NCBI GenBank assembly: GCA_022822265.1 | Contig: JAJECA010000010.1 | Location: 68,513-112,588, forward strand | Source of the DNA: Acidimicrobiia bacterium | GTDB taxonomy: Bacteria; Actinomycetota; Acidimicrobiia; Acidimicrobiales; Bin134 | Direction of reading: 5' to 3' | DNA length: 44,076 nt | Position numbers and translations under genes: made by a program | Notes under the pieces: generated by a model | What the model was told of the DNA's origin: nothing | Databases searched by the model: none | Seen by the model: only the letters and a program-made list of their open reading frames with translations | Shown: positions 27,744 through 37,142 of the stretch, in pieces | Position numbering within the stretch: position 1 is the stretch's first letter | Layout: the number at the start of each line of letters is the position of its first letter

Positions 27744-28889
27744 CATGCGGACGTTCAGCACGAGGCCGAGGCCGATCAGGGTGGCGATGGCCGATGAGCC
27801 GCCGTATGAGACCAGCGGCAGGGGAATTCCGGTTATGGGGGTTATGCCCAAGGTCATGCCCACCGCCTCGAACATCTGGAACAGGATCATTGCGAATACG
27901 CCCGAGCAGATGAGGGCGCCGAATCGGTCCTTGGCCAGGCGGGCGGCCTGGAGAATCCGCAACAGCAGCAAGGCGTAGAGGCCCAGCGTTGCGGCCGAGC
28001 CGACGAAGCCGAACTCCTCGCCGATGACGGTGAAGATGAAGTCGGTGTGCTGCTGGGGCACCAAACCGCTCAGGGTCTGGGAGCCCTCGCCGTAGCCCTT
28101 GCCGCTCACCCCGCCGTTGCCGATGGCAATCTGGGCCTGGCGCTGCTGGAAGGCGGCGTCGGTAATGCCGGTGGTGGGGTCCACGAAGGTGCGCAGGCGG
28201 TTGGTCTGGTACTCCTCCAGCATGTTGGAGTTGATCATCAGCGTCACCACCGTTACCACGATCAGGGCGATGCCGATGACGTGCCGGAAGCGGATGCCGC
28301 CGATCAGCAGCAGAACGAACCCGATGAACACATAGATGATCGCGGTGCCCACATCGGGCTGAAGCAGGACCAGCAAGCCGGGCCACGCCACGATGCCGAC
28401 GGCGAAGAACACCCTGGGCACGCTCAGATGGTCTTCGTAGCGCGACAAGAAGTACGCCACCGCGACGATGATCGCCAGTTTGTGGAATTCAGACGGCTGA
28501 AGCTGGAAGTCGCCGAACCGGAACCACGACCGGGCGCCGTTGACCTCTTCGCCCATCGGTCCCAGCACGGTGATCAGCGCCAGAATCCCAACCCCGTAGA
28601 TGGCCACCGCGAACTTGGCCAGCTCCTGATAGGGGAACCAGGCCGCGAACACCATGAACAGTGCGCCGGCCACCGCGAACAGCGACTGCCGTTCCAAGAA
28701 GAAGGAGTCGAAGCTCTCGGGATCGCGGCCCCGGGTGGTGCTGTAGATGGCCGCGATCCCGATGGTGGCCAATCCGGCCGCGGCCAGCACCAACAGCACG
28801 TCGATGTGCATCCACGGCGCATAGGGGCTGCTCCGGGGATTCAGCTCCCGGTCCTTCAGGCGGCGTTCCTCCAGGGAGATGACTGCCAT
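27729..28889 (-). CDS. rodA: Rod-shape SEDS glycosyltransferase RodA
   Basis: RodA polymerises lipid II into glycan strands together with its partner PBP2 during cell elongation. The 386-residue membrane protein has about ten helices and the SEDS family signature VSYGGSSAIATLIGLGLVLNV near the C-terminus. A large outer loop (about 225-290) carries the conserved GQTQ-type region, here GEGSQTLSGLVPQQHTDFIF. The ATG overlaps the mrdA stop (TAATG), so it is coupled to its PBP2 partner. The assignment to RodA rather than FtsW rests on this mre context. A copy of its stop region lies 47 bp downstream. Confidence 0.94.
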   Translation of the reverse strand: MAVISLEERRLKDRELNPRSSPYAPWMHIDVLLVLAAAGLATIGIAAIYSTTRGRDPESFDSFFLERQSLFAVAGALFMVFAAWFPYQELAKFAVAIYGVGILALITVLGPMGEEVNGARSWFRFGDFQLQPSEFHKLAIIVAVAYFLSRYEDHLSVPRVFFAVGIVAWPGLLVLLQPDVGTAIIYVFIGFVLLLIGGIRFRHVIGIALIVVTVVTLMINSNMLEEYQTNRLRTFVDPTTGITDAAFQQRQAQIAIGNGGVSGKGYGEGSQTLSGLVPQQHTDFIFTVIGEEFGFVGSAATLGLYALLLLRILQAARLAKDRFGALICSGVFAMILFQMFEAVGMTLGITPITGIPLPLVSYGGSSAIATLIGLGLVLNVRMRRFI

Positions 28890-30919
28890 TACGCCGCGCT
28901 CTCCAATTCGGTGTTCTCGGCGTCCACGTCGTCTCCATCATCGCCGATCGTGCCGCTCAACTCGGCCAAGTCGTCGATGGTGCGGACCGCGGGCACCGAG
29001 TTGGTGGCGATGGGCTCCAGCACTCGGCGCACCGCAGGGGCAGCCACCGACGCCCCGAATCCCGACTCCTCCATGATCGCCACGACAACGTATTCGGGAT
29101 TGGGATTGGGCCCGAAGGCCGCAAACAGGGAGTTGTCGGCTTGGCCCACCACCTCGGCCGTCCCGGTCTTGCCCGCCACCGGCCACTCCTCGTGGGGGAA
29201 GCCGAAGAACGCCGAGTGGGCGGTGCCCTCCAACTCTGCGGTCACCCCCAAGAGCCCCTCGAGGATCGGCTGCCTGATGGAGCGGGGCAGGTAGATCTGG
29301 TCGAGCACCCGGTCGGCGAAGGCCTGCAACACCTCGCCGGTCACCGGGTTCACCACCTCCACCACCATCTTGGGCGCGTACAGCGTTCCCCCGTTGGCGA
29401 AGGCGGCGTATCCGTTGGCCAGCTGAAGCGGGGTGGCTCCCAACAGGCCCTGGCCGATAGCCAAGACGATCGAGTCGCCGGTTCGCCACGGCTCGCCCGC
29501 CGCCTCGGCCGCAGACGGAGAGGGAACCCGGCCCGTCCCCTCGCCGGGCAGCGCGATACCCGACGGTGCGCCGAAGCCGAAGAGCTGGGCGGACCGCTGG
29601 ATGCCCTCCCGGTCGAATCGGTCGGCGCGGTCCATGGTGTCGCCCAAGTAGTAGAAGTAGACGTCGGAAGACACGGTGATGGCCCGGCGCAGGTCCACCG
29701 GCCCGTAAATGGCCTCTTCTGCGTTTCTGAAGGTGCACGAGGCGATCACATCCTCCTCGCAGGACGGCACGACGTAGGTGCCGGTGTCCTCGTAGAGGGT
29801 GCGCACGTCCAGCACGCCGCGCTCGCCGATCACCCCGCTGTTCATAGCGGCATAGGCGGTGAACAGCTTGAACGTCGACCCCGGCGGATAGATGCCGGCC
29901 AAGGCCCGGTTGTGCAGCGGCTGGTGGTTGTTGGGGTCTTGGAGCTGGGCCCACCGCTCCTCAGAGAAGCCGTGGACGAACTCGCTCGGAGAGTACGTGG
30001 GGAACGACGCCATGGCCAGAATCTCCGAGCCGTTGGGATTGAGCACCACCAGCGCCCCGCCAGGGGCTTTGAACGGCAGATCGTTGGGGTCGTCGAGCTC
30101 CTGCTGGCGGGCCTCGGCCAGACCGGCCAAGAGCTCCTTCTCGGCCAGTGCCTGGATGTCTATGTCCAGGGTGAGGTGGACGTCGGCCCCGGCGATGGGA
30201 TCAACCTGATCGAGCACCGCCACCGGATCGCCCACGTTGTCCACCTCTAGGCGGGTGAAACCGGGCGTGCCCCTCAGCACCGACTCGAAAGACGCCTCGA
30301 TCCCGGTCTGGCCGATCTCATCATTGCGCCGGTAGGTCTTGGGGTCATCGGCCACCAGCTCGTACTGCTCCTCGCTGAGCAAGGAGACGTAGCCCAGGAT
30401 GTGGGCGGCCAGATCACCGTAGGGGTAGGTGCGCACGCTGCGGATATCGGTGCCCACGCCGGGGAATTCGTCGGTTCGCTCGGCCAGGACGATCTCGAAG
30501 TTCTCGGTGACGTCGTCGGCCACCGGCACCGAGTCGAGGGGCCCGTAGCGGGGGTCGTCGAGCGCGTCGTTGATCTCGAAGATCTTGGTGAGCCGGCCGG
30601 CCCGGCTTATCTCGGTGGCCAGGCGGAGCACCAGATCCTCCTTTTCGCCCTCGTCGAACTCGGTGTCGTAGGTGAACCGGTCCACGGTCACCACCAGAGA
30701 CTCCCGGTTGTCCACCAGCACGTTGCCGTTGCGGTCGAAGACGCGGCCTCGGGGGGCGGGCTCATAGATCACCCGGATGGTGTTGGCCACGGCTATGTTC
30801 TCGAACTCCTCAGAGCTCATCACTTGCAGGAACCAGAGCCGAGCAGCCAGCACCCCGAAGGCGAGCAGGGCCAACAGGGCCAGGAAGCTGAGGCGCAGGC
30901 GAAGAGATTCCGGGGTCAA
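28889..30919 (-). CDS. mrdA: Penicillin-binding protein 2 (elongation transpeptidase)
   Basis: PBP2 is the class B transpeptidase that cross-links peptidoglycan in the elongasome with RodA. The 676-residue protein has one N-terminal membrane helix (about 10-33) and a pedestal/dimer domain starting at PRGRVFDRNGNVLVDN. The transpeptidase domain has S348 in STFK, an SSD motif (S-x-D, as in many PBP2 proteins) and K584 in KTGT. Beta-lactams would acylate S348. The start is TTG at 30919, overlapping the mreD stop by 4 nt. It lies in mreB-mreC-mreD-mrdA-rodA, the classical order. Confidence 0.95.
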   Translation of the reverse strand: MTPESLRLRLSFLALLALLAFGVLAARLWFLQVMSSEEFENIAVANTIRVIYEPAPRGRVFDRNGNVLVDNRESLVVTVDRFTYDTEFDEGEKEDLVLRLATEISRAGRLTKIFEINDALDDPRYGPLDSVPVADDVTENFEIVLAERTDEFPGVGTDIRSVRTYPYGDLAAHILGYVSLLSEEQYELVADDPKTYRRNDEIGQTGIEASFESVLRGTPGFTRLEVDNVGDPVAVLDQVDPIAGADVHLTLDIDIQALAEKELLAGLAEARQQELDDPNDLPFKAPGGALVVLNPNGSEILAMASFPTYSPSEFVHGFSEERWAQLQDPNNHQPLHNRALAGIYPPGSTFKLFTAYAAMNSGVIGERGVLDVRTLYEDTGTYVVPSCEEDVIASCTFRNAEEAIYGPVDLRRAITVSSDVYFYYLGDTMDRADRFDREGIQRSAQLFGFGAPSGIALPGEGTGRVPSPSAAEAAGEPWRTGDSIVLAIGQGLLGATPLQLANGYAAFANGGTLYAPKMVVEVVNPVTGEVLQAFADRVLDQIYLPRSIRQPILEGLLGVTAELEGTAHSAFFGFPHEEWPVAGKTGTAEVVGQADNSLFAAFGPNPNPEYVVVAIMEESGFGASVAAPAVRRVLEPIATNSVPAVRTIDDLAELSGTIGDDGDDVDAENTELESAA

Positions 30920-31422
30920 CGTTCTTCACCGAGGAGCCTGGGCCACGACCAGCGCCACAGTCCCAGCAGAGGCAGGCTGAGCACCAGGTTGTAGGCCGCG
31001 GCAACGCCCATCACCACGTAGAGGCGGTCGGTATAGAGGTTGGCCGCGCCGAGCAGCTCGCCGAGCAGCGCGTACACCAGCAGCCCGCCGGCGGTGGCCG
31101 CCGCGGTGACCAACACGTTGATCCACCATGCGCTGCGGAATATCCGCTCCTCGATCAGGCCCACCGTGTACCCCCACACGGTGTAGATGAGGGCAGAAAG
31201 GCCGAACAGCGTGGGCAGATAGAGGTCGATGCCCAAGCCGATGACGAATCCGGCGACGGCGCCCCGCTCGGGCCCGCCGACCAGCCCGGCAGTGATCGCA
31301 ATGGCCAGGGGCACTTCCGGAGCCACCCCCAGCACTCGAAGGTCGGAGAACAGCGCCATGTGCAGCACCAGCGCCGTCAGGAGGAACAAGGCACTGCGGA
31401 GATAGGCGTTGGCCGTGTTCAT
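30916..31422 (-). CDS. mreD: Rod shape-determining membrane protein MreD
   Basis: MreD is a small membrane protein of the elongasome. The 168-residue product has five to six predicted helices and begins MNTANAYLRSALFLLTALVLH. Sequence conservation of MreD is low, so the call rests on length, topology and its place between mreC and mrdA. The ATG (31422) lies in a 15-nt repeat, the other copy of which spans the mreC stop. The 3' end overlaps mrdA by 4 nt. Confidence 0.88.
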   Translation of the reverse strand: MNTANAYLRSALFLLTALVLHMALFSDLRVLGVAPEVPLAIAITAGLVGGPERGAVAGFVIGLGIDLYLPTLFGLSALIYTVWGYTVGLIEERIFRSAWWINVLVTAAATAGGLLVYALLGELLGAANLYTDRLYVVMGVAAAYNLVLSLPLLGLWRWSWPRLLGEER

Positions 31423-31485
31423 GGCCGTGCCACCACTGGGGGCAGTGCCGATACGTTGCTAGCCCTCACATTGGCCGTGTTCATG
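31409..31485. repeat. 15-nt direct repeat at the mreC/mreD junction (period 62 bp)
   Basis: Bases 31409-31423 (holding the mreD ATG on the minus strand) recur at 31471-31485, where they hold the mreC TGA overlapping a copied ATG. Deleting one unit gives a standard ATGA overlap of mreC and mreD. The copied ATG (31484) opens a 21-codon frame. Confidence 0.8.
31419..31484 (-). other. 21-codon mini-ORF between mreC and mreD
   Basis: This frame starts with the same ATGAACACGGCC as mreD, overlaps the mreC stop (ATGA) and itself ends in a TGA that overlaps the mreD ATG (ATGA). Both four-base overlaps are preserved, so ribosomes could pass from mreC through the mini-ORF to mreD. No function of the peptide is suggested. 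Confidence 0.35.
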
Positions 31486-32329
31486 ATTCGTCGGCCAGGG
31501 GGTCGTAGAGCAAAACGGTCACAAAGCTCAGGTTGTCGGTGTTGGCCGATGGCTCCACCGTGAGCAGCTGCAACAGGCGGGCCTCGTCGTAGTCGATGTG
31601 TGTGACGGTGCCAATGGGAATGCCGGGGGGATAGCGGCTCCGGTCCACGCCGCTGGTGACCACCTCATGGCCCACGTCCACTTCGGTGTCGATCTCCAGC
31701 CCCTTGGTGACCATCAACGGCTCGCCGTGACCGCCGCCCGAGGCCAGAGCCACATCGTCGGTGCCCACCGCCAGCACCCCCACCTCGAAGCCGGGGTCGG
31801 TCAGCAGCGTCACCCGGGAGTGCCCTCGGCCCGGGTCGCCGTCGATCCGCCCGATCAACCCGCCCCTGGTCACCACCGGCATCCCGGTGCGGATGCCGTC
31901 TTCAGACCCGCGGTTGATCTGCACCGAGTAACGGTCGAAGTTGCCCACGTTGGCGGTCACCACCTCGGCCACGACGTTTGGAATGTCTTGCACGTAGGGC
32001 AGGCCCAGCTCGTCGAGCAGCGATTCGAGGCGAATGGCCGCGTCGGAGTCCAGGATCTGCTGGCCCTCGAGCTTTTGCAGCTCTGCTCTCAGCGCCTCGT
32101 TCTCGGACTCCAACTCGTCATAGCCGGTGATGCCGGCCCAGGCATCGCCGACGGGCTCGAACACCCGGTCGGCCCCCGTCCGCAGCGGCGAGATCAGATC
32201 GGAAATGGTCTCCTCGGTCCGCTGGAGCGGCTCGAATTCGCGGGCGTCCAGGGTCAGCAGGGTCGCGGAGCTGAGCAGAAGGAAGATGAGCGTGAACCGC
32301 GACCGCCCTATGCGGGTGCCCGTTGCCAC
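31481..32329 (-). CDS. mreC: Rod shape-determining protein MreC
   Basis: MreC links the cytoplasmic MreB filaments to the elongation enzymes and activates PBP2. The 282-residue protein has a short basic N-terminus, one membrane helix (about 12-29), a coiled coil (ELESENEALRAELQKLEGQ) and the double beta-barrel domain with VVTRGGLIGRI and GIPIGTV. GTG at 32329 is taken as start because the membrane helix follows in the usual place. The mreB stop is 17 nt upstream. No strong Shine-Dalgarno is visible, so a start a few codons away is possible. Confidence 0.9.
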   Translation of the reverse strand: MATGTRIGRSRFTLIFLLLSSATLLTLDAREFEPLQRTEETISDLISPLRTGADRVFEPVGDAWAGITGYDELESENEALRAELQKLEGQQILDSDAAIRLESLLDELGLPYVQDIPNVVAEVVTANVGNFDRYSVQINRGSEDGIRTGMPVVTRGGLIGRIDGDPGRGHSRVTLLTDPGFEVGVLAVGTDDVALASGGGHGEPLMVTKGLEIDTEVDVGHEVVTSGVDRSRYPPGIPIGTVTHIDYDEARLLQLLTVEPSANTDNLSFVTVLLYDPLADES

Positions 32330-32346
32330 GGGGCCGAACCGAGCGA

Positions 32347-33390
32347 TCAGTCGTACGACGACGAGAAGAGGAGACCCTCTAGCGCGTCGAACTCCTCCAG
32401 CGACTGGCCCGAGCCTATGGCCACCGCGTGGAGAGGATTGGGCGCCAACCTCACCGGCATCCCCGTCTCTTCCTCGATGCGAGGGGGCATGCCGTTCAGC
32501 AGGGCTCCGCCACCGGCCAGAACAATCCCTGCCTCCATGATGTCGGCGGCCAGTTCGGGGGGAGTCTCGTCCAGCGTCACCTTGACTGCGTCCACAATGG
32601 AGCGAACTACCTCGGAAATGGCCTCGCGGATCTCGTTGGTGGAGGTCACCACGGTTTTGGGAAGGCCGGTGACCATGTCCTGGCCCCGGACCTCGGCATA
32701 GCGGTTCTCGCTGCCCGACCAAGCCGTGCCCAGCACGATCTTGACCTCCTCAGCGGTGCGGCTGCCGATGGTGAGGCTGTGCTCCTTCTTCAGGTAAGCG
32801 ATGATGTCCTCGTCCATCCGGTCGCCGCCCATTCGAATGGATTGTCCGGTGACCACGCCACCTAGCGAGATCATGGCCACTTCGGTGGTGCCACCGCCGA
32901 TGTCCACGATCATGCTTCCCGAGGCCTCCTGCACCGGCAGTCCGGCACCGATGGCTGCGGCCATGGGCTCTTCGATTATGTAGACCGGCTTCTTGGCCCC
33001 CGCAGAGACCGCGGCCTCCTGCACGGCCCGCTGCTCCACCGGGGTGATGCCGGAGGGAACACAGATAACCATTCGAGGCCTGATGAACCGGCCCGGGGAC
33101 ACCCGTTGGATGAAGTAGCGGAGCATCTTCTCGCAGATGTCGAAGTTGGCGATCACCCCGTCTTTGAGCGGGCGGATGGCCTGGATGTGGGCAGGTGTGC
33201 GCCCCAGCATCCGCTTGGCCTCCGAGCCCACCGCCATGGGCACGCCCTCGTTGGTGACGGCCACCACCGATGGCTCGTTGATGAGGATCCCCTCCCCTCG
33301 GACATACACCAGCGTGTTGGCGGTGCCGAGGTCGATTGCGACATCGCGGCCGACAATGCCGCTACTGGAAGAGAACCGCCGCTTCACCAT
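32347..33390 (-). CDS. mreB: Actin-like cell shape protein MreB
   Basis: MreB forms short membrane-bound filaments that steer the cell-wall elongation complex. The 347-residue actin-fold protein has VAIDLGTANTLVYVRGEGILINEPSVVA (phosphate 1), IVDIGGGTTEVAMISLGG (phosphate 2) and GIVLAGGGALL (adenosine motif). The ATG at 33390 has TAACCT ending 6 nt before it on the minus strand, so the whole mre cluster probably starts from a leaderless promoter here. Confidence 0.97.
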   Translation of the reverse strand: MVKRRFSSSSGIVGRDVAIDLGTANTLVYVRGEGILINEPSVVAVTNEGVPMAVGSEAKRMLGRTPAHIQAIRPLKDGVIANFDICEKMLRYFIQRVSPGRFIRPRMVICVPSGITPVEQRAVQEAAVSAGAKKPVYIIEEPMAAAIGAGLPVQEASGSMIVDIGGGTTEVAMISLGGVVTGQSIRMGGDRMDEDIIAYLKKEHSLTIGSRTAEEVKIVLGTAWSGSENRYAEVRGQDMVTGLPKTVVTSTNEIREAISEVVRSIVDAVKVTLDETPPELAADIMEAGIVLAGGGALLNGMPPRIEEETGMPVRLAPNPLHAVAIGSGQSLEEFDALEGLLFSSSYD

Positions 33391-33396
33391 GGCGCA

Positions 33397-33402
33397 AGGT
33401 TA
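33397..33402 (-). promoter_or_regulatory. Candidate leaderless -10 box (TAACCT) of mreB
   Basis: TAACCT on the minus strand ends 6 nt before the ATG. No Shine-Dalgarno is present. This would be the main promoter of mreBCD-mrdA-rodA. Confidence 0.6.
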
Positions 33403-33448
33403 GGCCAGCCGATTCCAAATCGCACACCGGTACCACCGGTCCCGTGCA

Positions 33449-33856
33449 TCACAGCTCGGGGAAGAAGATGGCGATCTCCCGCTCGGCTGAGGCGTTGCTG
33501 TCAGATCCGTGAACCAGGTTCTCGGTGACCTCCAGCCCGTAGTCGCCCCGGATGGTGCCCGGAGGAGATTCCAGGGGGTTGGTGGCCCCCATCATTGAGC
33601 GGACCACGGCGTATACATCGTCGGGCCCCTCCACCACCACCGCCACCGACGGCGAGCGGCCGATGAACTCCACCAAATCGGGATAGAACGGGCGCTCCAC
33701 ATGCTCGGCGTAGTGCCGGGCGGCCAGTTCGGCGTCGATGGTGAGCATGCGCATGGCCGCGATCCGCAGTCCCCGGGCCTCGAAGCGGGACAGGATGGCC
33801 CCCACCAGGCCGCGCTCCACCGCGTCGGGCTTGCACAAAACCAGAGTCCGATTCAC
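33449..33856 (-). CDS. ndk: Nucleoside-diphosphate kinase
   Basis: Ndk moves the gamma phosphate from ATP to other nucleoside diphosphates through a phospho-histidine. The 135-residue protein has LVLCKPDAVERGLVG at the start, MMGATNP, and the active-site stretch NLVHGSDS with H116. Length is normal. The start is GTG with GAGGGG about 6 nt upstream. It lies between folC and mreB on the same strand. Confidence 0.96.
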   Translation of the reverse strand: MNRTLVLCKPDAVERGLVGAILSRFEARGLRIAAMRMLTIDAELAARHYAEHVERPFYPDLVEFIGRSPSVAVVVEGPDDVYAVVRSMMGATNPLESPPGTIRGDYGLEVTENLVHGSDSNASAEREIAIFFPEL

Positions 33857-33904
33857 CGATTGCCCCTCATTGATCGCGCGCCGCAGGTCGTCACCGGGGG
33901 AACC

Positions 33905-35272
33905 CTACTGATTGGCTGCGGCCATGTGAAGGCGGGCTGCCCCGGCGGTGTACAGGGAGCCGGTTACCACTACAGCGTCTTCATCGGTGGACAGCGCCAG
34001 GGCTCTGTCCACCGCCTCGGAGACGTCGCCGGCCGTCTCGGCATCGATCCCCCGGTTGCGGGCGGCGGCGGCCAATTCGGCGGCCGGCAGGGCACGCGGC
34101 CAGTCGGGAGCGCAACACACCAGCAGGTCGCAGCGGGCGCCGGAGGCTTCGATGGCGTCCAGCATGGCGTCGGGATCCTTGTCGCGCATCATGCCGACAA
34201 CCCACGTCACCTGGCCCAACACGGTGAACTGGTCGGCCAGCGTCTCGGCCGACGCGGCCAGACCGTCGGGATTGTGGGCTCCGTCCACCACCACCAGGGG
34301 CTGTCGGGCCACCACCTCGAATCGAGCGGGGACCGTCACATCGCCCAATGCGCCCAACACGTCGTCACCCAGCTCCTGGTCCACCAGGGCCTCGAAGGCG
34401 GCGATGGCCAATGCGGCGTTCTGCCCCTGATGGGCGCCGAACAGGCTGACGTAGACGTCTTCGTAGTGGGCCCTCGGAGTGCGCACCGAGACCTGTCGGC
34501 CTCCCACCGCGGGGCGATTCTCCTCCAGCTCGAAATGCTGGCCGTCCACCAGCATTTCCCCGGGCGACTCTGAAGCGGCGATGGCCACCAGGTCGGGATC
34601 CATCGGCCCCAGCACGGCTATGGCGCCGGGATGGAGGATGCCCGCCTTCTCCCCCATCACCTCCTGCTCCCAGCCGGGCCGGCCGTCGGTGTGGTCGCGT
34701 CCGATGTTGGTGATCACCGCCACCTCGCTGTTCACCACATTCGTGGCGTCGAAGCGGCCCAGCTTGCCCACTTCGACCACCGCCAGGTCGACCGCCGAGT
34801 CGGCAAACCAGCGCAGCGCGGCCGCGGTGACCAGCTCGAACCACGAGGGCGGGTTGTCGACGCCACTGGCGGCCAGGTGATCTGCCACCAGCCGCAGGTG
34901 GCTCAGGAGCTCGGCCAGCTCGGCGTCGCCGATGGGGTGCCCGCCCACCGACATCCGCTCGTTGAGGCTCTCCACGTGGGGGCTGGAATACACCCCCGCG
35001 GTCAACCCCCACGCCCCGGCCAGCGCGGCAATCATCGCGCCAACCGAGCCCTTGCCGTTGGTGCCGGTGATGTGGACGGCCGGATAGTCGGCCTGGGGGT
35101 CGCCCAGTGAGGCCAGCAGCTGGCGCATGGGCGCCAGGCTCAGGCCGTCGGTATCGCCGGCGGTGGCCTCCAGGTTGACGTGGCCGTCCAACCACGCCCG
35201 GGCCTCGGCCAGGGACGGGAAGCTAACTGGCCTGGCGGCGGGACCGGTCGGTTGAACGGGCTTTGGCCGCAT
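33905..35272 (-). CDS. folC: Bifunctional folylpolyglutamate / dihydrofolate synthase
   Basis: FolC adds glutamate to dihydropteroate and to folates, keeping them in the cell. The 455-residue Mur-ligase-fold protein has the P-loop [15 protein letters not shown], then [13 protein letters not shown], the TNIGRDHTD block and DGAHNPDGL in the C-terminal domain. The only good start, ATG 35272, lies inside the last 50 nt of clpX, an unusually long overlap in the same direction. The first 15 residues ([15 protein letters not shown]) are unlike the family and come from that overlap. Confidence 0.93.
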   Translation of the reverse strand: MRPKPVQPTGPAARPVSFPSLAEARAWLDGHVNLEATAGDTDGLSLAPMRQLLASLGDPQADYPAVHITGTNGKGSVGAMIAALAGAWGLTAGVYSSPHVESLNERMSVGGHPIGDAELAELLSHLRLVADHLAASGVDNPPSWFELVTAAALRWFADSAVDLAVVEVGKLGRFDATNVVNSEVAVITNIGRDHTDGRPGWEQEVMGEKAGILHPGAIAVLGPMDPDLVAIAASESPGEMLVDGQHFELEENRPAVGGRQVSVRTPRAHYEDVYVSLFGAHQGQNAALAIAAFEALVDQELGDDVLGALGDVTVPARFEVVARQPLVVVDGAHNPDGLAASAETLADQFTVLGQVTWVVGMMRDKDPDAMLDAIEASGARCDLLVCCAPDWPRALPAAELAAAARNRGIDAETAGDVSEAVDRALALSTDEDAVVVTGSLYTAGAARLHMAAANQ

Positions 35273-36494
35273 TGAGCAGCTGAGGGGTTTCCTCGCCGCG
35301 GACGGTGTCGGCGCCGACCACGCATTGCACCACGTCGTCTCGGCTGGGCAGCTCGTACATGACGTCGAGCAGCACCTCTTCCAGGATGGCTCGCAGCCCT
35401 CGGGCGCCCGTGTTGCGGGTAAGGGCCAGCTCGGCCACCTCCGACAGCGCGTCGTCGTCGATCACCAGCTCCACGTTCTCGAACTCGAAGAACTTGCAGT
35501 ACTGCTTCACCAGGGCGTTCTTGGGCTCCACCAGGATCCGGACCAGCATGTCGCGCTCGAGGTGGGACACGACCCCGACCACCGGCAGGCGTCCGATGAA
35601 CTCGGGGATGAGGCCGAACTTGATCAGATCCTCGGGCTGGACCTGGTTGAACAGCTCGCCGTGGTCGCGCTCGGTCTCGGTGCGGATGTCGGCGCCGAAG
35701 CCCACGCCCACATTGCCCACCCGGTTCTCGATGATCTGCTCCAAGCCGGCGAAGGCCCCGCCCACGATGAACAGCACGTTGGTGGTGTCGATCTGGATGA
35801 ACTCCTGATGGGGGTGCTTGCGCCCGCCCTGAGGCGGAACCGAGGCGGTGGTCCCCTCCAAGATCTTCAGAAGAGCCTGCTGCACGCCCTCGCCGGACAC
35901 GTCCCGGGTGATCGACGGGTTCTCGCTCTTGCGGGAGATCTTGTCGATCTCGTCGATGTAGATGATGCCGGTCTCAGCCTTCTTGACGTCATAGTCGGCG
36001 GCCTGGATGAGCTTGAGGAGGATGTTCTCCACGTCCTCGCCCACATACCCGGCCTCGGTCAGCGCGGTGGCATCGGCGATGGCGAAGGGCACGTTGAGCA
36101 TCCGGGCCAAGGTCTGGGCCATCAGCGTCTTGCCGCACCCGGTGGGGCCGAGCAAAAGGATGTTCGACTTGGACAGCTCCACCTCGGGGTCGGACGAGCC
36201 CATCTGCACCCGCTTGTAGTGGTTGTAGACCGCCACCGACAGGATCCGCTTTGCGTGCTCCTGGCCGATGATGTAGTCGTTCAAAAAGGAGTAGATCTCC
36301 TGGGGCTTGGGAAGCTCCTTGAAGCCGACGTCGGTGCCCTCGGCCAGCTCTTCCTCGATGATCTCGTTGCAGAGGTCGATGCACTCGTCGCAGATGTAGA
36401 CACCGGGCCCGGCAATCATCTTTTTGACCTGCTTCTGGGTCTTGCCGCAGAAGCTGCACTTGAGAAGCTCTCCCCCTTCTCCGAACTTCGCCAC
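35223..36494 (-). CDS. clpX: ATP-dependent Clp protease ATP-binding subunit ClpX
   Basis: ClpX unfolds tagged proteins and feeds them to ClpP. The 423-residue protein has the N-terminal zinc finger with C13, C16, C35 and C38, Walker A GPTGCGKT at 116-123, Walker [11 protein letters not shown], and the pore loop in the expected GYVGEDVE stretch. The loop that contacts ClpP (IGF-like) appears as VGF in GVGFGADI. The start is GTG with AGGGGGGAG upstream. It follows clpP after a 15-nt gap. Confidence 0.97.
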   Translation of the reverse strand: MAKFGEGGELLKCSFCGKTQKQVKKMIAGPGVYICDECIDLCNEIIEEELAEGTDVGFKELPKPQEIYSFLNDYIIGQEHAKRILSVAVYNHYKRVQMGSSDPEVELSKSNILLLGPTGCGKTLMAQTLARMLNVPFAIADATALTEAGYVGEDVENILLKLIQAADYDVKKAETGIIYIDEIDKISRKSENPSITRDVSGEGVQQALLKILEGTTASVPPQGGRKHPHQEFIQIDTTNVLFIVGGAFAGLEQIIENRVGNVGVGFGADIRTETERDHGELFNQVQPEDLIKFGLIPEFIGRLPVVGVVSHLERDMLVRILVEPKNALVKQYCKFFEFENVELVIDDDALSEVAELALTRNTGARGLRAILEEVLLDVMYELPSRDDVVQCVVGADTVRGEETPQLLNAAKARSTDRSRRQAS

Positions 36495-36509
36495 GGTCTT
36501 TGCTCCCCC

Positions 36510-37142
36510 CTACCGGATGGCCGTGATCGGGCCGGCGGATTCAACTGCGTCCCGCGACGAGATCACATCGTCGATGAGCCCGTACTCCTTGGCGTCCTCG
36601 GCAGTCATCACATAGTCGCGGTCGGTGTCCTGCTTGACCTTTTCCAGGTCTTGGCCGGTGTGGCGGGCCAGCAGCTCTTCTAGCTGGTCCTTGAGCCGCT
36701 GGATCTCCCGGGAGGCGATCTCGATGTCGGACACCTGTCCGGACGCTCCGGCATAGGGCTGGTGAATCAGCATCCGGGAGTGGGGCAGCGCCAAGCGCTT
36801 GCCGGGAGCCCCCGCGGCCAATAGCACCGCGGCGGCCGAGGCGGCCTGCCCGAAGCAGATGGTGGTGATGTCGGGCTTCAAGTACTGCATGGTGTCGTAG
36901 ATGGCGAACATAGCGTTGATGTCGCCGCCGGGACTGTTTATGTAGAGATTGATGTCTTTGTCGGGGTTCTCCGACTCCAAGTGCAGCAGCTGCGCGCAGA
37001 TCAGGTTGGCCACCGTGTCGTCGATGGGAGTGCCCAAGAAGATGATGTTCTCCTTGAGCAGTCGGGAATAGAGGTCGAACGAGCGCTCACCCCGGTTGGT
37101 CTGCTCGACCACGACGGGCACCATGTAGTTCTGAGGGTTCAT
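36510..37142 (-). CDS. clpP: ATP-dependent Clp protease proteolytic subunit
   Basis: ClpP is the barrel-shaped serine protease of the Clp system. The 210-residue protein has the triad S102 (GQAAS), H127 (MLIHQP) and D176 (DTDRDYV), and starts directly with [22 protein letters not shown]. Only one clpP is in the window; many Actinobacteria have two adjacent copies, so a second may be elsewhere. Its ATG overlaps the tig stop (ATGA), giving the order tig-clpP-clpX. Confidence 0.97.
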   Translation of the reverse strand: MNPQNYMVPVVVEQTNRGERSFDLYSRLLKENIIFLGTPIDDTVANLICAQLLHLESENPDKDINLYINSPGGDINAMFAIYDTMQYLKPDITTICFGQAASAAAVLLAAGAPGKRLALPHSRMLIHQPYAGASGQVSDIEIASREIQRLKDQLEELLARHTGQDLEKVKQDTDRDYVMTAEDAKEYGLIDDVISSRDAVESAGPITAIR

